Shown here piece by piece: positions 25,978-34,370 of a DNA stretch of 64,000 bases. This DNA comes from DATARH01 sp963789255 (GTDB lineage: Bacteria > Pseudomonadota > Alphaproteobacteria > ATCC43930 > CGMCC-115725): positions 124,001 to 188,000 of the forward strand of contig CAWBJW010000002.1 of the NCBI GenBank assembly GCA_963789255.1, given 5' to 3'. Under the pieces are notes generated by a model. The model was not told where the DNA came from. It was given only the letters and a program-made list of their open reading frames with translations, and did not search any database. Position 1 is the first letter of the stretch, and every line of letters starts with the position of its first letter. A program made the position numbers and the translations under genes.

Positions 25978-27518
25978 GAGCTCACCGGCGACCATACCGG
26001 AAATTCGATCCGCACCTTGAGCCCGGGGCGCCCCGCCCCCGGTTGGCTTTCGCCGAGCGTCACATTTGCCTCATGCCGGCGGGCGACCGCGCGCACCAGG
26101 CTTAGGCCGAGGCCGTTGCCTTGTGTGCTGCGGCTCGGCTCCAAACGGACGAACCGGTCGAAAACCGCCTCGCGATCGCCTTCCGGAATGCCCGGCCCGC
26201 GATCGGCGACCTCGATCATGGCGCGGCCCTCGCCGTGCCGCACCGCGATCGCGATGTCGCTGGCGCCGCCATATTTCACGGCATTGTCGAGCAGATTGGC
26301 GATCGCCTGCGACAACAGGTGGCGATCGCCGCGGATGACGCTCTGGGGCATGCTGTCGAGCCGCAGCGCAAACCCTTTTTCCTCGGCCACCGGCTCGTAC
26401 AACTCGACCACCGCCCGGGCGATCTCTCCGAGATCCAACGCCTCGCCGGCACGCCCGCCGGCGCCGGCTTCCGCTTCGGCAATGCTGAGCAACGCGTTGA
26501 AGGTGGCGAGCAGCCGGTCCGCCTCCTCGATTGCGGCGCGGATCGCCTCGCTCTGCGAGACCGGGTCGCGGTCGCCAAGCAGGGCCAACTCCAACCGCGC
26601 CCGCAGCCGAGAGAGCGGCGTCTTCAGATCATGCGCGACATTGTCGGTGACCTCGCGCATGCCGGTCATCAGCCGCTCGATCTGGTCGAGCATGCCGTTG
26701 AGATTGGCGCCCAGCTGGTCGAATTCGTCGTGCGTCCCGCGCCGCGGCACCCGGTCCGACAAATTGCCGGCGATGACCCGTTCGGCGGTGCGGTTCACCT
26801 GCTCGACCCGGCGCAGCATGTTGCGGCTCATCACCGCGCCGCCGACCAGCCCGATCCCCAATGCGACCAGCCCGGACCACAGAAGCGTCGTCTTGATCCG
26901 GTTGCGAAACGCCGTCGCGTCGCTGATGTCGCGCCCGACCAGAAGGCGGTAGCCGCCGGGGATCGTGAACAGCGCGCCGCGCGCCGGATGGGTCTCGCTG
27001 CGGCCCTTCACGGCCACCTCGATCCGGAACGACAGCGACCCCGAGCGGGCCGGCACGCCGGCCGGCCAGCCGCTGATATTGCCGGCGAGCGGCCTGCCGT
27101 CGCGATTGGTCACGAGATAGAGCATGCCGTCGCCGCGGTCGCCGGCGCTGCGCGCCGCGACGATCTGAACGAGGCCGCTGAGACCGCGCTGCGCGTATTG
27201 CTCCGCAAGGCCGGTGATCTCGGCGTCGAGGGTCGCCTCGGTCTGCCGCTCGACAAAATCGGCGCTCGTCCAATAGACGAAGAAAAGCACGCCGAGAACC
27301 GAGACCGCAAAGACCAGAAAGTAGAGGCCGGCAAGCCGAAACGCGTGCGTCCGAACGAGGCGTTGCGCCGCCCGGAACGGCACGGCCGTCGCCCGGAATC
27401 CGATTGCCGACAAGTGCCGCATCCCGGCAATCGGCGCGGCGGCGGGTGCCGCGGCGGGTGCGGCGGCGGGTGCGGCGGCGCCGCTTGGTGTTCCGAGTTG
27501 AACGGCGCTACCCGACAT
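25974..27518 (-). CDS. Two-component sensor histidine kinase
   Basis: This is a membrane sensor that autophosphorylates on histidine and signals to the adjacent OmpR-type regulator. It has an Ala/Pro repeat N-terminus, a first transmembrane helix (about residues 60-85), a periplasmic sensor of about 110 residues, a second helix (about 190-210), HAMP, a HisKA box DNVAHDLKTPLSRLRARLE, and HATPase motifs N (NLLDNAVKYG), G1 (DRGPGIP) and G2 (GNGLGLSLV). ATG 27518 is preferred over a GTG at 27539 because AGAGGCGGGA lies just upstream. The gene follows its regulator after a 160-bp inverted repeat pair. The signal is unknown. Confidence 0.92.
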   Translation of the reverse strand: MSGSAVQLGTPSGAAAPAAAPAAAPAAAPIAGMRHLSAIGFRATAVPFRAAQRLVRTHAFRLAGLYFLVFAVSVLGVLFFVYWTSADFVERQTEATLDAEITGLAEQYAQRGLSGLVQIVAARSAGDRGDGMLYLVTNRDGRPLAGNISGWPAGVPARSGSLSFRIEVAVKGRSETHPARGALFTIPGGYRLLVGRDISDATAFRNRIKTTLLWSGLVALGIGLVGGAVMSRNMLRRVEQVNRTAERVIAGNLSDRVPRRGTHDEFDQLGANLNGMLDQIERLMTGMREVTDNVAHDLKTPLSRLRARLELALLGDRDPVSQSEAIRAAIEEADRLLATFNALLSIAEAEAGAGGRAGEALDLGEIARAVVELYEPVAEEKGFALRLDSMPQSVIRGDRHLLSQAIANLLDNAVKYGGASDIAIAVRHGEGRAMIEVADRGPGIPEGDREAVFDRFVRLEPSRSTQGNGLGLSLVRAVARRHEANVTLGESQPGAGRPGLKVRIEFPVWSPVSS

Positions 27519-27558
27519 CCGATCCCGCCTCTGCTTCACGCTGCATGGGCAGCCTGCG

Positions 27559-27671
27559 CCCTTCGAGACGCGCCCCTTTTGGGCGCTCCTCAGGATGAGG
27601 AGGTTTTGTATGTTGCATCAAATACCGACCCTCATCCTGAGGAGGCGCGAAGCGCCGTCTCGAAGGACGCA
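27559..27671. repeat. Inverted pair of a dispersed repeat between response regulator and kinase
   Basis: Copy A (about 27559-27601) and copy B (about 27629-27671) are near-exact reverse complements: CCTTCGAGACG...CTCAGGATGAGG versus CTCATCCTGAGG...GTCTCGAAGGA. Each copy also has its own internal hairpin (GGCGCGAAGCGCC in B). Copy B shares about 38 identical bases with the element at 34931-34972. The pair could form a large cruciform or transcript stem. Confidence 0.88.
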
Positions 27672-27699
27672 CCACCGTCTGTCCGAGATGGGTGCACGC

Positions 27700-28377
27700 T
27701 CACTCCGCGGCGCGCAGGCAATACCCCGCGCCGCGCACGGTGTGAAGCAGGGCACGCTCGAAGTTCTTGTCGATTTTTTGCCGCAGCCGGCTCACATGCA
27801 CGTCGATGACGTTGGTCTGCGGGTCGAAGTGGTAGTCCCATACGTTTTCGAGCAGCATTGTCCGGGTCACCACATGGCCGGCGTTGCGCATCAGGTATTC
27901 GAGCAGCTGAAATTCCCGCGGCAGCAGGTCGATCGTCTTGTCGCCGCGCCTGACCGACCGGGTTAAGAGGTCGAGTTCGAGATCGGCGACCCGCAACCGG
28001 GTGACGCTCGGCGCGTCGGCCCCGCGCCGCAGCAATACCTCGATGCGGGCGAGCAGCTCGCTGAACGCGAACGGCTTGACGAGGTAGTCGTCGCCGCCCG
28101 AGCGCAATCCTTTGACCCGATCGTCGACGCTGCCGAGTGCGGAGAGGATCAGCGCCGGAATGCGGATCTCGGCGCCGCGCAACGCACCCAGCAGCGCCAG
28201 CCCGTCCATGCCCGGCAGCATCCGGTCGAGAACGATCGCGTCATAATTGCCCGAAGTGGCGAGAAACAACCCGTCCCGGCCGTCGCTCGAATGGTCGACG
28301 GTATAGCCGCTCTCGCTCAGCCCTTTGACCAGATAGGCGGCGGTCTCGCGGTCGTCTTCGATGATCAGGAGTTTCAT
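27700..28377 (-). CDS. OmpR/PhoB-family response regulator
   Basis: The receiver domain (residues 1-120) has the acidic pocket IIEDD, phosphoacceptor D51 in IVLDRMLPGMDG, and the conserved K in DDYLVKPFAF. The C-terminal winged helix (about 130-225) includes LLPREFQLLEYLMRNAGHVVTR and VDVHVSRLRQKI. Together with the downstream kinase it forms a two-component system. The gene is divergent from the Rrf2/suf operon across a 291-bp gap, so its own promoter should lie there. Confidence 0.94.
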   Translation of the reverse strand: MKLLIIEDDRETAAYLVKGLSESGYTVDHSSDGRDGLFLATSGNYDAIVLDRMLPGMDGLALLGALRGAEIRIPALILSALGSVDDRVKGLRSGGDDYLVKPFAFSELLARIEVLLRRGADAPSVTRLRVADLELDLLTRSVRRGDKTIDLLPREFQLLEYLMRNAGHVVTRTMLLENVWDYHFDPQTNVIDVHVSRLRQKIDKNFERALLHTVRGAGYCLRAAE

Positions 28378-28583
28378 CGAGGCGTGCTTCAGTCTCCCTT
28401 CGGGGCCGGTGCGGCGCCATGGGTTTCAAGTGGTTGCGCCGCCCGCCGGAAGCAAGCCGATCAGCAACCCGATCGTCGAGGACGGGCGCTTGTCGCCGGC
28501 TGCATCGCGATGCGAACAACCCGAGACCTTTGCGGCGGAACGCCACAGCGCCGGCGACACGCGGCGGGCACGTCGATTTCGCC

Positions 28584-28638
28584 TTGACCGCGGCAGAAGC
28601 AGCAACGATCTATTGCGTACCAATTCAGTCCGAATTGG
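28584..28638 (+). promoter_or_regulatory. Putative suf promoter with 7-bp inverted repeat
   Basis: CCAATTC (28620-28626) and GAATTGG (28632-28638) form a perfect inverted repeat with a 5-base spacer, 31 bp before the Rrf2 regulator ATG. A TTGACC (28584-28589) and an AT-rich TCTATT about 19 bases later could be -35 and -10 elements. This would place the palindrome at or just after the transcription start, a usual position for autorepression. It is the most AT-rich symmetric site in the gap. Assignment to the Rrf2 protein is inference. Confidence 0.45.
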
Positions 28639-28668
28639 CCCGCAGCGATCGTCCTGAGCCGTGCCCCG

Positions 28669-29130
28669 ATGATCATCCTCAGCAAGCTCGCCGATTACGG
28701 CGTCATCGTCGCGTCACATCTCGCCGCCCATCCTGACCGGCAGGCGACCGCGGCGGCGATTGCCGGCGCCACAAGACTGCCGCGGGCGACCGTCGCCAAG
28801 CTGCTGAAGGCGCTGGCCCATGCCGGGCTGGTCAGCGCGACGCGCGGGGCCGCCGGCGGCTATCGCCTGGCCCACCTTCCCGCCGCGATCTCGGTCGCCG
28901 AGGTTGTCGCGGCGATCGACGGCGATATCGGCATGACGCAATGCTCGGTCCATGCCGCCGAATGCGAGCGCACGAATTATTGCCCGACCCGCCCGCATTG
29001 GGCGGCGATCAACCGGGCGGTCGGCGCCGCGCTGTCGGCGATCTCGCTCGCCGAGATGATCGGACCGTTGGCTTTTGCGCCGGCGATCGCAGCCTTTGCC
29101 GAACCCGCTGCAGCCGACGCCCGCACGTGA
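28669..29130 (+). CDS. Rrf2-family Fe-S-responsive regulator of the suf operon
   Basis: This is a DNA-binding regulator that probably senses cellular Fe-S status and controls the suf genes downstream. The Rrf2 winged helix is clear (LSKLADYGVIVASHLA, then LPRATVAKLLKALAHAGLV and GAAGGYRLA). Three cysteines at 92, 99 and 105 have almost the spacing of the [2Fe-2S] ligands of IscR (92, 98, 104), so a cluster is likely bound. It belongs to the SUF-type regulator branch by context. It lies 30 bp before sufB in the same direction. Confidence 0.88.
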   Translation: MIILSKLADYGVIVASHLAAHPDRQATAAAIAGATRLPRATVAKLLKALAHAGLVSATRGAAGGYRLAHLPAAISVAEVVAAIDGDIGMTQCSVHAAECERTNYCPTRPHWAAINRAVGAALSAISLAEMIGPLAFAPAIAAFAEPAAADART

Positions 29131-29160
29131 TGCCCGCATTTTGATGGAACAGCCGCCGCG

Positions 29161-30615
29161 ATGAGCGCCTCCCTCGACACAACGCAGACGATCCGTTCGC
29201 TCTCGCAGGAGGGCTACAAATACGGCTTTGTCACCGATATCGAAGCCGATACGGCGCCGCCCGGCCTCAACGAGGACACGGTCCGCTTCATCTCCGAGAA
29301 GAAGGGCGAGCCGCAATGGCTGCTCCTGTGGCGGCTCGCCGCGTTCCGCGCCTGGCGCGGGATGACCGAGCCGAATTGGGCCAAGGTCAATGTCGCGCCG
29401 ATCGATTACCAGGCATCGACCTACTATTCGGCGCCGAAGCAGCAGGCCGGCCCGAAATCACTGGACGAGGTCGACCCCGAGCTGTTGCGCATGTACGAAA
29501 AGCTCGGCATCCCCCTAAAGGAGCGCGAGGCATTGGCCGGGGTGGCGGTCGACGCCGTGTTCGACAGCGTCTCGGTGGCGACCACTTTCAAGAGCCAGCT
29601 CGCCGAACTGGGGATCATCTTCTGCTCGTTCGGCGAGGCGGTGCGCGAGCATCCCGAACTGGTGCGCCGCTATCTCGGCAGCGTCGTGCCGCAGAACGAC
29701 AATTTCTTCGCGGCCTTGAACTCGGCGGTGTTCAGCGACGGGTCGTTCGCCTACATCCCGCCGGGCGTGCGCTGCCCGATGGAGCTCTCGACCTATTTCC
29801 GCATCAACGCGGCCAAGACCGGCCAGTTCGAGCGCACCCTCCTCGTTGCCGACAAGGGCAGCTATGTCAGCTATCTCGAAGGCTGCACCGCGCCGCAGCG
29901 CGACGAAAACCAGCTGCATGCCGCGGTCGTCGAATTGATCGCGCACGAGGACGCGCAGATCAAATATTCGACCGTGCAGAACTGGTATCCGGGCGACGCC
30001 GAAGGCAAGGGCGGCATCTACAATTTCGTCACCAAGCGTGGCGCCTGCCGCGGCGCGCGGGCGAAAATCTCGTGGACGCAGGTGGAGACCGGCTCGGCGA
30101 TCACCTGGAAATACCCGAGCTGCATCCTTGAAGGCGAGGGTTCGGTCGGCGAATTCTATTCGGTCGCGATCACCAACAACCGCCAGCAGGCCGATACCGG
30201 CACCAAGATGATCCATATCGGAAAGAACACCCGTTCGACGATCATCTCGAAGGGCATCTCGGCCGGGCACGGCCAGAACACCTATCGCGGCCTCGTCCGG
30301 GTGCAGCCGCGCGCGCAGGGCGCGCGCAACTACACGCAGTGCGACTCGCTGCTGATCGGCGACCGCTGCGGCGCGCACACCGTGCCCTATATCGAGGTGC
30401 GCAACCCGTCGGCCCGGATCGAGCACGAGGCGACGACCTCGAAGATCAGCGACGACCAGCTGTTCTATTGCCGCCAGCGCGGCCTCGCCAACGAGGACGC
30501 GCTGTCATTGATCGTCAACGGCTTCTGCAAGGAGGTCCTGAAGGAATTGCCGATGGAGTTCGCCGTCGAGGCGCAAAAGCTCCTCGCGGTCAGCCTCGAA
30601 GGCAGCGTCGGGTAA
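29161..30615 (+). CDS. sufB: Fe-S cluster assembly scaffold SufB
   Basis: SufB forms the SufBC2D scaffold on which clusters are built from sulfide and iron. At 484 residues it has the family length. Recognisable segments are GIPLKEREALAG, the CPMELSTYFRIN beta-helix start, SYLEGCTAPQ, GACRGARAKISWTQVETGSAITWKYPSC and HEATTSKISDDQLFYCRQRG. The frame is intact. It is the first structural gene of the operon. Confidence 0.97.
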   Translation: MSASLDTTQTIRSLSQEGYKYGFVTDIEADTAPPGLNEDTVRFISEKKGEPQWLLLWRLAAFRAWRGMTEPNWAKVNVAPIDYQASTYYSAPKQQAGPKSLDEVDPELLRMYEKLGIPLKEREALAGVAVDAVFDSVSVATTFKSQLAELGIIFCSFGEAVREHPELVRRYLGSVVPQNDNFFAALNSAVFSDGSFAYIPPGVRCPMELSTYFRINAAKTGQFERTLLVADKGSYVSYLEGCTAPQRDENQLHAAVVELIAHEDAQIKYSTVQNWYPGDAEGKGGIYNFVTKRGACRGARAKISWTQVETGSAITWKYPSCILEGEGSVGEFYSVAITNNRQQADTGTKMIHIGKNTRSTIISKGISAGHGQNTYRGLVRVQPRAQGARNYTQCDSLLIGDRCGAHTVPYIEVRNPSARIEHEATTSKISDDQLFYCRQRGLANEDALSLIVNGFCKEVLKELPMEFAVEAQKLLAVSLEGSVG

Positions 30616-30619
30616 GGAT

Positions 30620-30889
30620 ATGAGCGACGAAGCCATCACCCTCGAGCTGTTGGGCGCGCGCCTGCTCGGCCTGACCGCCGACGTGCGGGATCTGCAGCAA
30701 CGCGCCGGCACTCTGGAGACACGGTTCTCGGCGCTAGAACGACGGTTCAGCGCATTGGAGAATCGTTTTTCGGGGATCGAGGCGCGCATGGATGCCATCG
30801 AGGAGCGGATGGGCCGATTGGAGGACCGGATGGGGCGGCTGCTGTCGCTGATCGTGCGGATCGCCGAGCGGCAGGGCGTGCGGGAGTGA
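30620..30889 (+). CDS. Short coiled-coil protein inserted between sufB and sufC
   Basis: I recognise no family. The 89 residues are nearly all helical: an N-terminal LELLGARLLGLTADVRDLQQ, then a heptad-repeat coiled coil with near-tandem 7-residue units (FSALERR, FSALENR, FSGIEAR, MDAIEER, MGRLEDR, MGRLLSL) and a hydrophobic C-terminal stretch (LLSLIVRIAE). No cysteines are present, so it does not carry a cluster itself. It starts 5 bp after sufB and its stop overlaps the sufC start, so it is translated with the scaffold genes. A structural or oligomerising partner is possible, but nothing shows it. Confidence 0.7.
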   Translation: MSDEAITLELLGARLLGLTADVRDLQQRAGTLETRFSALERRFSALENRFSGIEARMDAIEERMGRLEDRMGRLLSLIVRIAERQGVRE

Positions 30890-31668
30890 TGGCGATGCTC
30901 GAGATCAAAAACCTGCACGCGCGGCTCGCCGATGGCCGCGAGATCCTGAAAGGGATCGACCTCCGGGTCGCCGCCGGCGAGGTGCACGCGATCATGGGGC
31001 CGAACGGGTCGGGCAAGTCGACGCTCGCCGCGGTCTTGGCCGGGCGCGAGGGCTACGAGGTGACCGCGGGCGGCGTCCGCTATCTCGGGCATGACCTCTT
31101 GGCGATGCCGGCCGACGAGCGGGCGCGCGAGGGCCTCTTTCTCGCCTTCCAGTACCCGGTCGAGATTCCGGGCGTCAACAACACCTATTTCCTGCGCGCC
31201 GCGGTCAACGCAACGCGGCGCCATCGCGGCGAGCCCGAGCTCGACGCCGGCCAGTTCCTGCGCATCGTGCGCGCCAAGTTGAAGCTGCTCGACATCGGCG
31301 ACGATCTGTTGCAGCGCGCCGTCAATGTCGGGTTTTCCGGCGGCGAGAAAAAGCGCAACGAGATCTTCCAGATGGCGATGCTGGAGCCGCGCCTCGCCAT
31401 TCTCGACGAGACCGACAGCGGGCTCGACATCGACGCGCTGCGCACCGTGGCCGCCGGGGTCAACGGGCTGCGCGCGCCGGACCGCGCGATCGTCATGATC
31501 ACCCACTACCAGCGCCTCTTGGACTACGTCGAACCCGACCACGTGCACGTGCTGCAGGACGGCCGCATCGTGCAGTCGGGCGACAAGAGCCTCGCCGCCG
31601 AACTCGAACGGACCGGCTACGGCACGTTTGGCGAAGCTGCGGGCGATCTGGCCAGCGGCGCGGCGTGA
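30889..31668 (+). CDS. sufC: SufC ATPase of the Fe-S assembly complex
   Basis: SufC is an ABC-type ATPase that drives conformational change in the SufB-SufD scaffold. Walker A is GPNGSGKST, the signature motif is FSGGEKKRNEI (SufC variant), and Walker B is LAILDETDSGLD, followed by the H-loop MITHYQR. ATG 30889 overlaps the previous stop; a second in-frame ATG at 30895 is also possible. The frame is intact. A palindromic repeat separates it from sufD. Confidence 0.96.
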   Translation: MAMLEIKNLHARLADGREILKGIDLRVAAGEVHAIMGPNGSGKSTLAAVLAGREGYEVTAGGVRYLGHDLLAMPADERAREGLFLAFQYPVEIPGVNNTYFLRAAVNATRRHRGEPELDAGQFLRIVRAKLKLLDIGDDLLQRAVNVGFSGGEKKRNEIFQMAMLEPRLAILDETDSGLDIDALRTVAAGVNGLRAPDRAIVMITHYQRLLDYVEPDHVHVLQDGRIVQSGDKSLAAELERTGYGTFGEAAGDLASGAA

Positions 31669-31700
31669 ACGAGCCGATGATGGGTTGCCCGTTCGCGATT

Positions 31701-31821
31701 GTCATTCCGGGGCGCTGCGAAGCAGCGAACTCGGAACCCATGACCACCGTCCTAGGAGAACATGGCACTGACCGTGTTGCCGGATTCCGGGTCTCGCCCT
31801 TACGGGCGATCCCGGAATGAC
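31701..31821. repeat. Palindromic intergenic element between sufC and sufD
   Basis: Perfect 10-bp outer arms GTCATTCCGG (31701-31710) and CCGGAATGAC (31812-31821) enclose smaller hairpins (GGCGCTGCGAAGCAGCG near the left end and GATTCCGGGTCTCGCCC near the right). It resembles the TCATTCCGGGGCG class of dispersed alphaproteobacterial repeats and nearly fills the 163-bp gap inside the suf operon. Confidence 0.85.
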
Positions 31822-31831
31822 AGGATGAGCA

Positions 31832-33151
31832 ATGAGTAATCTGGTCGATCTCCCGGTGAAGCCCGAGGCGCGGCCCTATCTCGACGCCTTCGAGCACGCC
31901 GCCAATGACGAGCCGACGTGGCTGGTCCGCAGCCGGCAGCGCGGACTCACACGTTTTGCCGAATTCGGCTTTCCGAGCCGCAAGAGCGAAAGTTGGCGCT
32001 ACCTCGATCTGGCGCCACTCGCCGAGAAACCCTTCCCGCCAGCCAATTCGCGCTCCCCCGAACACCTGGCTTGGGCGCGCGACCATCTGCACGGCCTACT
32101 GCTCCCTGGTAATGGGCCTCGAATTGTCATCGTTGATGGGTTCACAGCGCCTGAGCTTTGTGCGCTCGATCTGCCGAAGGGCGTCTGGTTCGGGCCGACA
32201 GCCCAGGCGCTTCGCGAGCGATCACATCTCGTGAAGGCTGCCGTCGAGGGCATCGACGAGGATGCGGCCCACCCGTTTGCCGCGCTCAACACAGCCCTCT
32301 ACTCAGACGGCTACGTTCTGGACATCGAACCAGGCGTGACGCTCGACCAGCCGATTGAGATCGTCCACCTCGCGTCCGGCATGGACCGCTCGTTTCATAC
32401 TCGCAGCGTTGTCATGCTTGGGGTTGGCAGCAGGGCCAGTATTCTCGAAGTCTACGCCGGCGAGGGGCGCTACTGGCGCAACGACCTGCTCGGCGTCCTG
32501 CTGGGGGAGCGAGCCGACCTGAGCCGCACCGTCATCGTCGAAGAATTGGCCAAGGCGGTGCATCTGGCACAAACTGAAGCGAGGGTCGGCGATGGGGCCT
32601 CGTTCACGGGCTTTGCCTTGCTGCTCAACGGACAGCGCGTACGGCACGAAGCGAATGTCCGGATCGGCGAGAACGCTCGATGCCGGCTCGATGGCGCCTT
32701 TGTCGTCTCCGGCAATGACGAGGCGAACATCGTCACCGCGATCGACCATGCCGCTCCCGGCGGGCAGACCCGCGAGCTGATCAAGGGCGTCGCGGCGGGG
32801 CGCGGGCACGGCGCCTTTCAGGGCAACATCATCGTCCGCGAAGACGCCCAGAAGACCGACGCGCACCAGTTGAGCCGCAATCTCTTGATCGGCGCCCGCG
32901 CCGCGATCGACACCAAGCCGCAGCTCGAAATCTATGCCGACGACGTCAAGTGCAGCCATGGCGCCAGCGTCGGCGACCTCGACGAGGCGGCGCTGTTCTA
33001 TCTGCGCGCCCGCGGCATTCCCTCCGAGGAAGCGCGCCATATGCTGATCGACGGTTTCCTGCGCGAGGTCGTGGAAACCGTCGACGATTTCGCCACCCGC
33101 GTGCATCTGCTGCGGCGCCTCGCCGGGCGCCTCGGTAGTTTGGAGGAGTGA
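31832..33151 (+). CDS. sufD: Fe-S cluster assembly protein SufD
   Basis: SufD is the second beta-helical scaffold partner of SufB and SufC. The 439-residue protein shows the N-terminal SRKSESWRYLDL helix region and the C-terminal core with FQGNIIVREDAQKTDAHQLSRNLL, KCSHGASVGDLDEAALFYLRARGI and a conserved final helix. Codon usage is uneven: roughly 32080-32700 has many A/T-ending codons, whereas the rest has the strong G/C third-position bias of the window. It begins 10 bp after a palindromic repeat and is followed within 2 bp by sufS. Confidence 0.94.
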   Translation: MSNLVDLPVKPEARPYLDAFEHAANDEPTWLVRSRQRGLTRFAEFGFPSRKSESWRYLDLAPLAEKPFPPANSRSPEHLAWARDHLHGLLLPGNGPRIVIVDGFTAPELCALDLPKGVWFGPTAQALRERSHLVKAAVEGIDEDAAHPFAALNTALYSDGYVLDIEPGVTLDQPIEIVHLASGMDRSFHTRSVVMLGVGSRASILEVYAGEGRYWRNDLLGVLLGERADLSRTVIVEELAKAVHLAQTEARVGDGASFTGFALLLNGQRVRHEANVRIGENARCRLDGAFVVSGNDEANIVTAIDHAAPGGQTRELIKGVAAGRGHGAFQGNIIVREDAQKTDAHQLSRNLLIGARAAIDTKPQLEIYADDVKCSHGASVGDLDEAALFYLRARGIPSEEARHMLIDGFLREVVETVDDFATRVHLLRRLAGRLGSLEE

Positions 33152-33152
33152 G

Positions 33153-34370
33153 ATGGCGTTCGACCCGCGCCAGCGCTGCGCCGCGAATTCCCGATCTTCG
33201 AGCGCAATCCCGGGCTGGTTTTCCTGGATTCCGGGGCCAGCGCGCAGAAGCCGCGCCAGGTCATCGACGGCATCGCCGAGTTCTACCGCAGCGACTATGC
33301 CAACGTGCATCGCGGCGTCTATCAAGCTGAGCGCCCGCTCGACCGACCGGTTCGAGGAGGCGCGTCTGGCGGTGCGCGCCTTCCTCAACGCCGCCGACGA
33401 GCGCGAGATCGTGTTCGTGCGCGGCGCCACCGAGGCAATCAACCTCGTCGCCCACAGCTGGGGTCCGGCGCATCTCAAAGCCGGCGACGAGGTGCTGATC
33501 AGCGATCTCGAGCATCACTCCAACCTCGTGCCGTGGCAGATGCTGTGCGAGCGGGTCGGCGGCCGCCTCGTGGTGGCGCCGACCGACGCGACCGGCGAAT
33601 TCGATCTCGGGCAATTCGCGGCGCTGCTCTCGCCGCGCACCCGGCTCGTCGCGGTGACCCATATCTCCAACGTCACCGGCGCATTGCTGCCGGTGGCGCG
33701 CATCGTCGAGCTGGCCCACGCCCGGGGCGCCCTGGTGCTGATCGACGGCTGCCAGGCGGTGCCGCGCATGCCGGTCGACGTGCAGGCGCTGGGCTGCGAT
33801 TTCTACGCGTTTTCCGGGCACAAGGCCTACGGGCCGACCGGGACCGGCATCCTCTACGGGCGTTACGATGCGCTCCTGTCGATGCCGCCCTGGCAGAGCG
33901 GCGGCGGCATGATCGCCAACGTCACCTACGAGAGGACCGAGTTTCAGGAACCGCCGCACCGCTTCGAGGCCGGCACCCCGGACATCGCCGGCGCGGTCGG
34001 CCTCGCCCAGGCGATCGACTTCATCGAGGGGCTCGGCCGCGATCGCATCCGCGAGCACGAAGCGGCATTGACCGGCTACGGCGTCGACCGCCTGTCGCGC
34101 ATCCCCGGCGTGCAACTCGTCGCCGGCGGGCAGCGCCGGCTCAGCATCCTCTCCTTCAACCTCGACGGCGTACACCCGCACGATGTCGGCACCGTGCTCG
34201 ATCAGCACGGGGTCGCGGTCAGGGTCGGCCACCACTGCGCCCAGCCGCTGATGGACAAGCTGGGCCTCGCCGGCACGGTGCGCGCCTCGCTCGGGGTCTA
34301 CAACGACGAATCCGACATCGACCGCCTGGTCGAGGCGATCGAAGCCTGCCGGGAGATGTTTTCGCGATGA
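33153..34370 (+). CDS. sufS: Cysteine desulfurase SufS (two compensating frameshifts in this sequence)
   Basis: This PLP enzyme releases sulfur from cysteine as a persulfide for cluster assembly. The C-terminal 85% is clear: FVRGATEAINLVAHSWG, SDLEHHSNLVPWQ, the PLP lysine in FSGHKAYGPTG, and the catalytic cysteine in VGHHCAQPLM. The N-terminus is garbled between about 33175 and 33325. There the adjacent frame encodes REFPIFERNPGLVFLDSGAS and YANVHRGVYQ, as expected for SufS. One missing base near 33175 and one extra A in TATCAAGCTG (about 33324) restore a normal protein. ATG 33153 lies 2 bp after sufD; the stop overlaps sufU. Confidence 0.9.
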   Translation: MAFDPRQRCAANSRSSSAIPGWFSWIPGPARRSRARSSTASPSSTAATMPTCIAASIKLSARSTDRFEEARLAVRAFLNAADEREIVFVRGATEAINLVAHSWGPAHLKAGDEVLISDLEHHSNLVPWQMLCERVGGRLVVAPTDATGEFDLGQFAALLSPRTRLVAVTHISNVTGALLPVARIVELAHARGALVLIDGCQAVPRMPVDVQALGCDFYAFSGHKAYGPTGTGILYGRYDALLSMPPWQSGGGMIANVTYERTEFQEPPHRFEAGTPDIAGAVGLAQAIDFIEGLGRDRIREHEAALTGYGVDRLSRIPGVQLVAGGQRRLSILSFNLDGVHPHDVGTVLDQHGVAVRVGHHCAQPLMDKLGLAGTVRASLGVYNDESDIDRLVEAIEACREMFSR

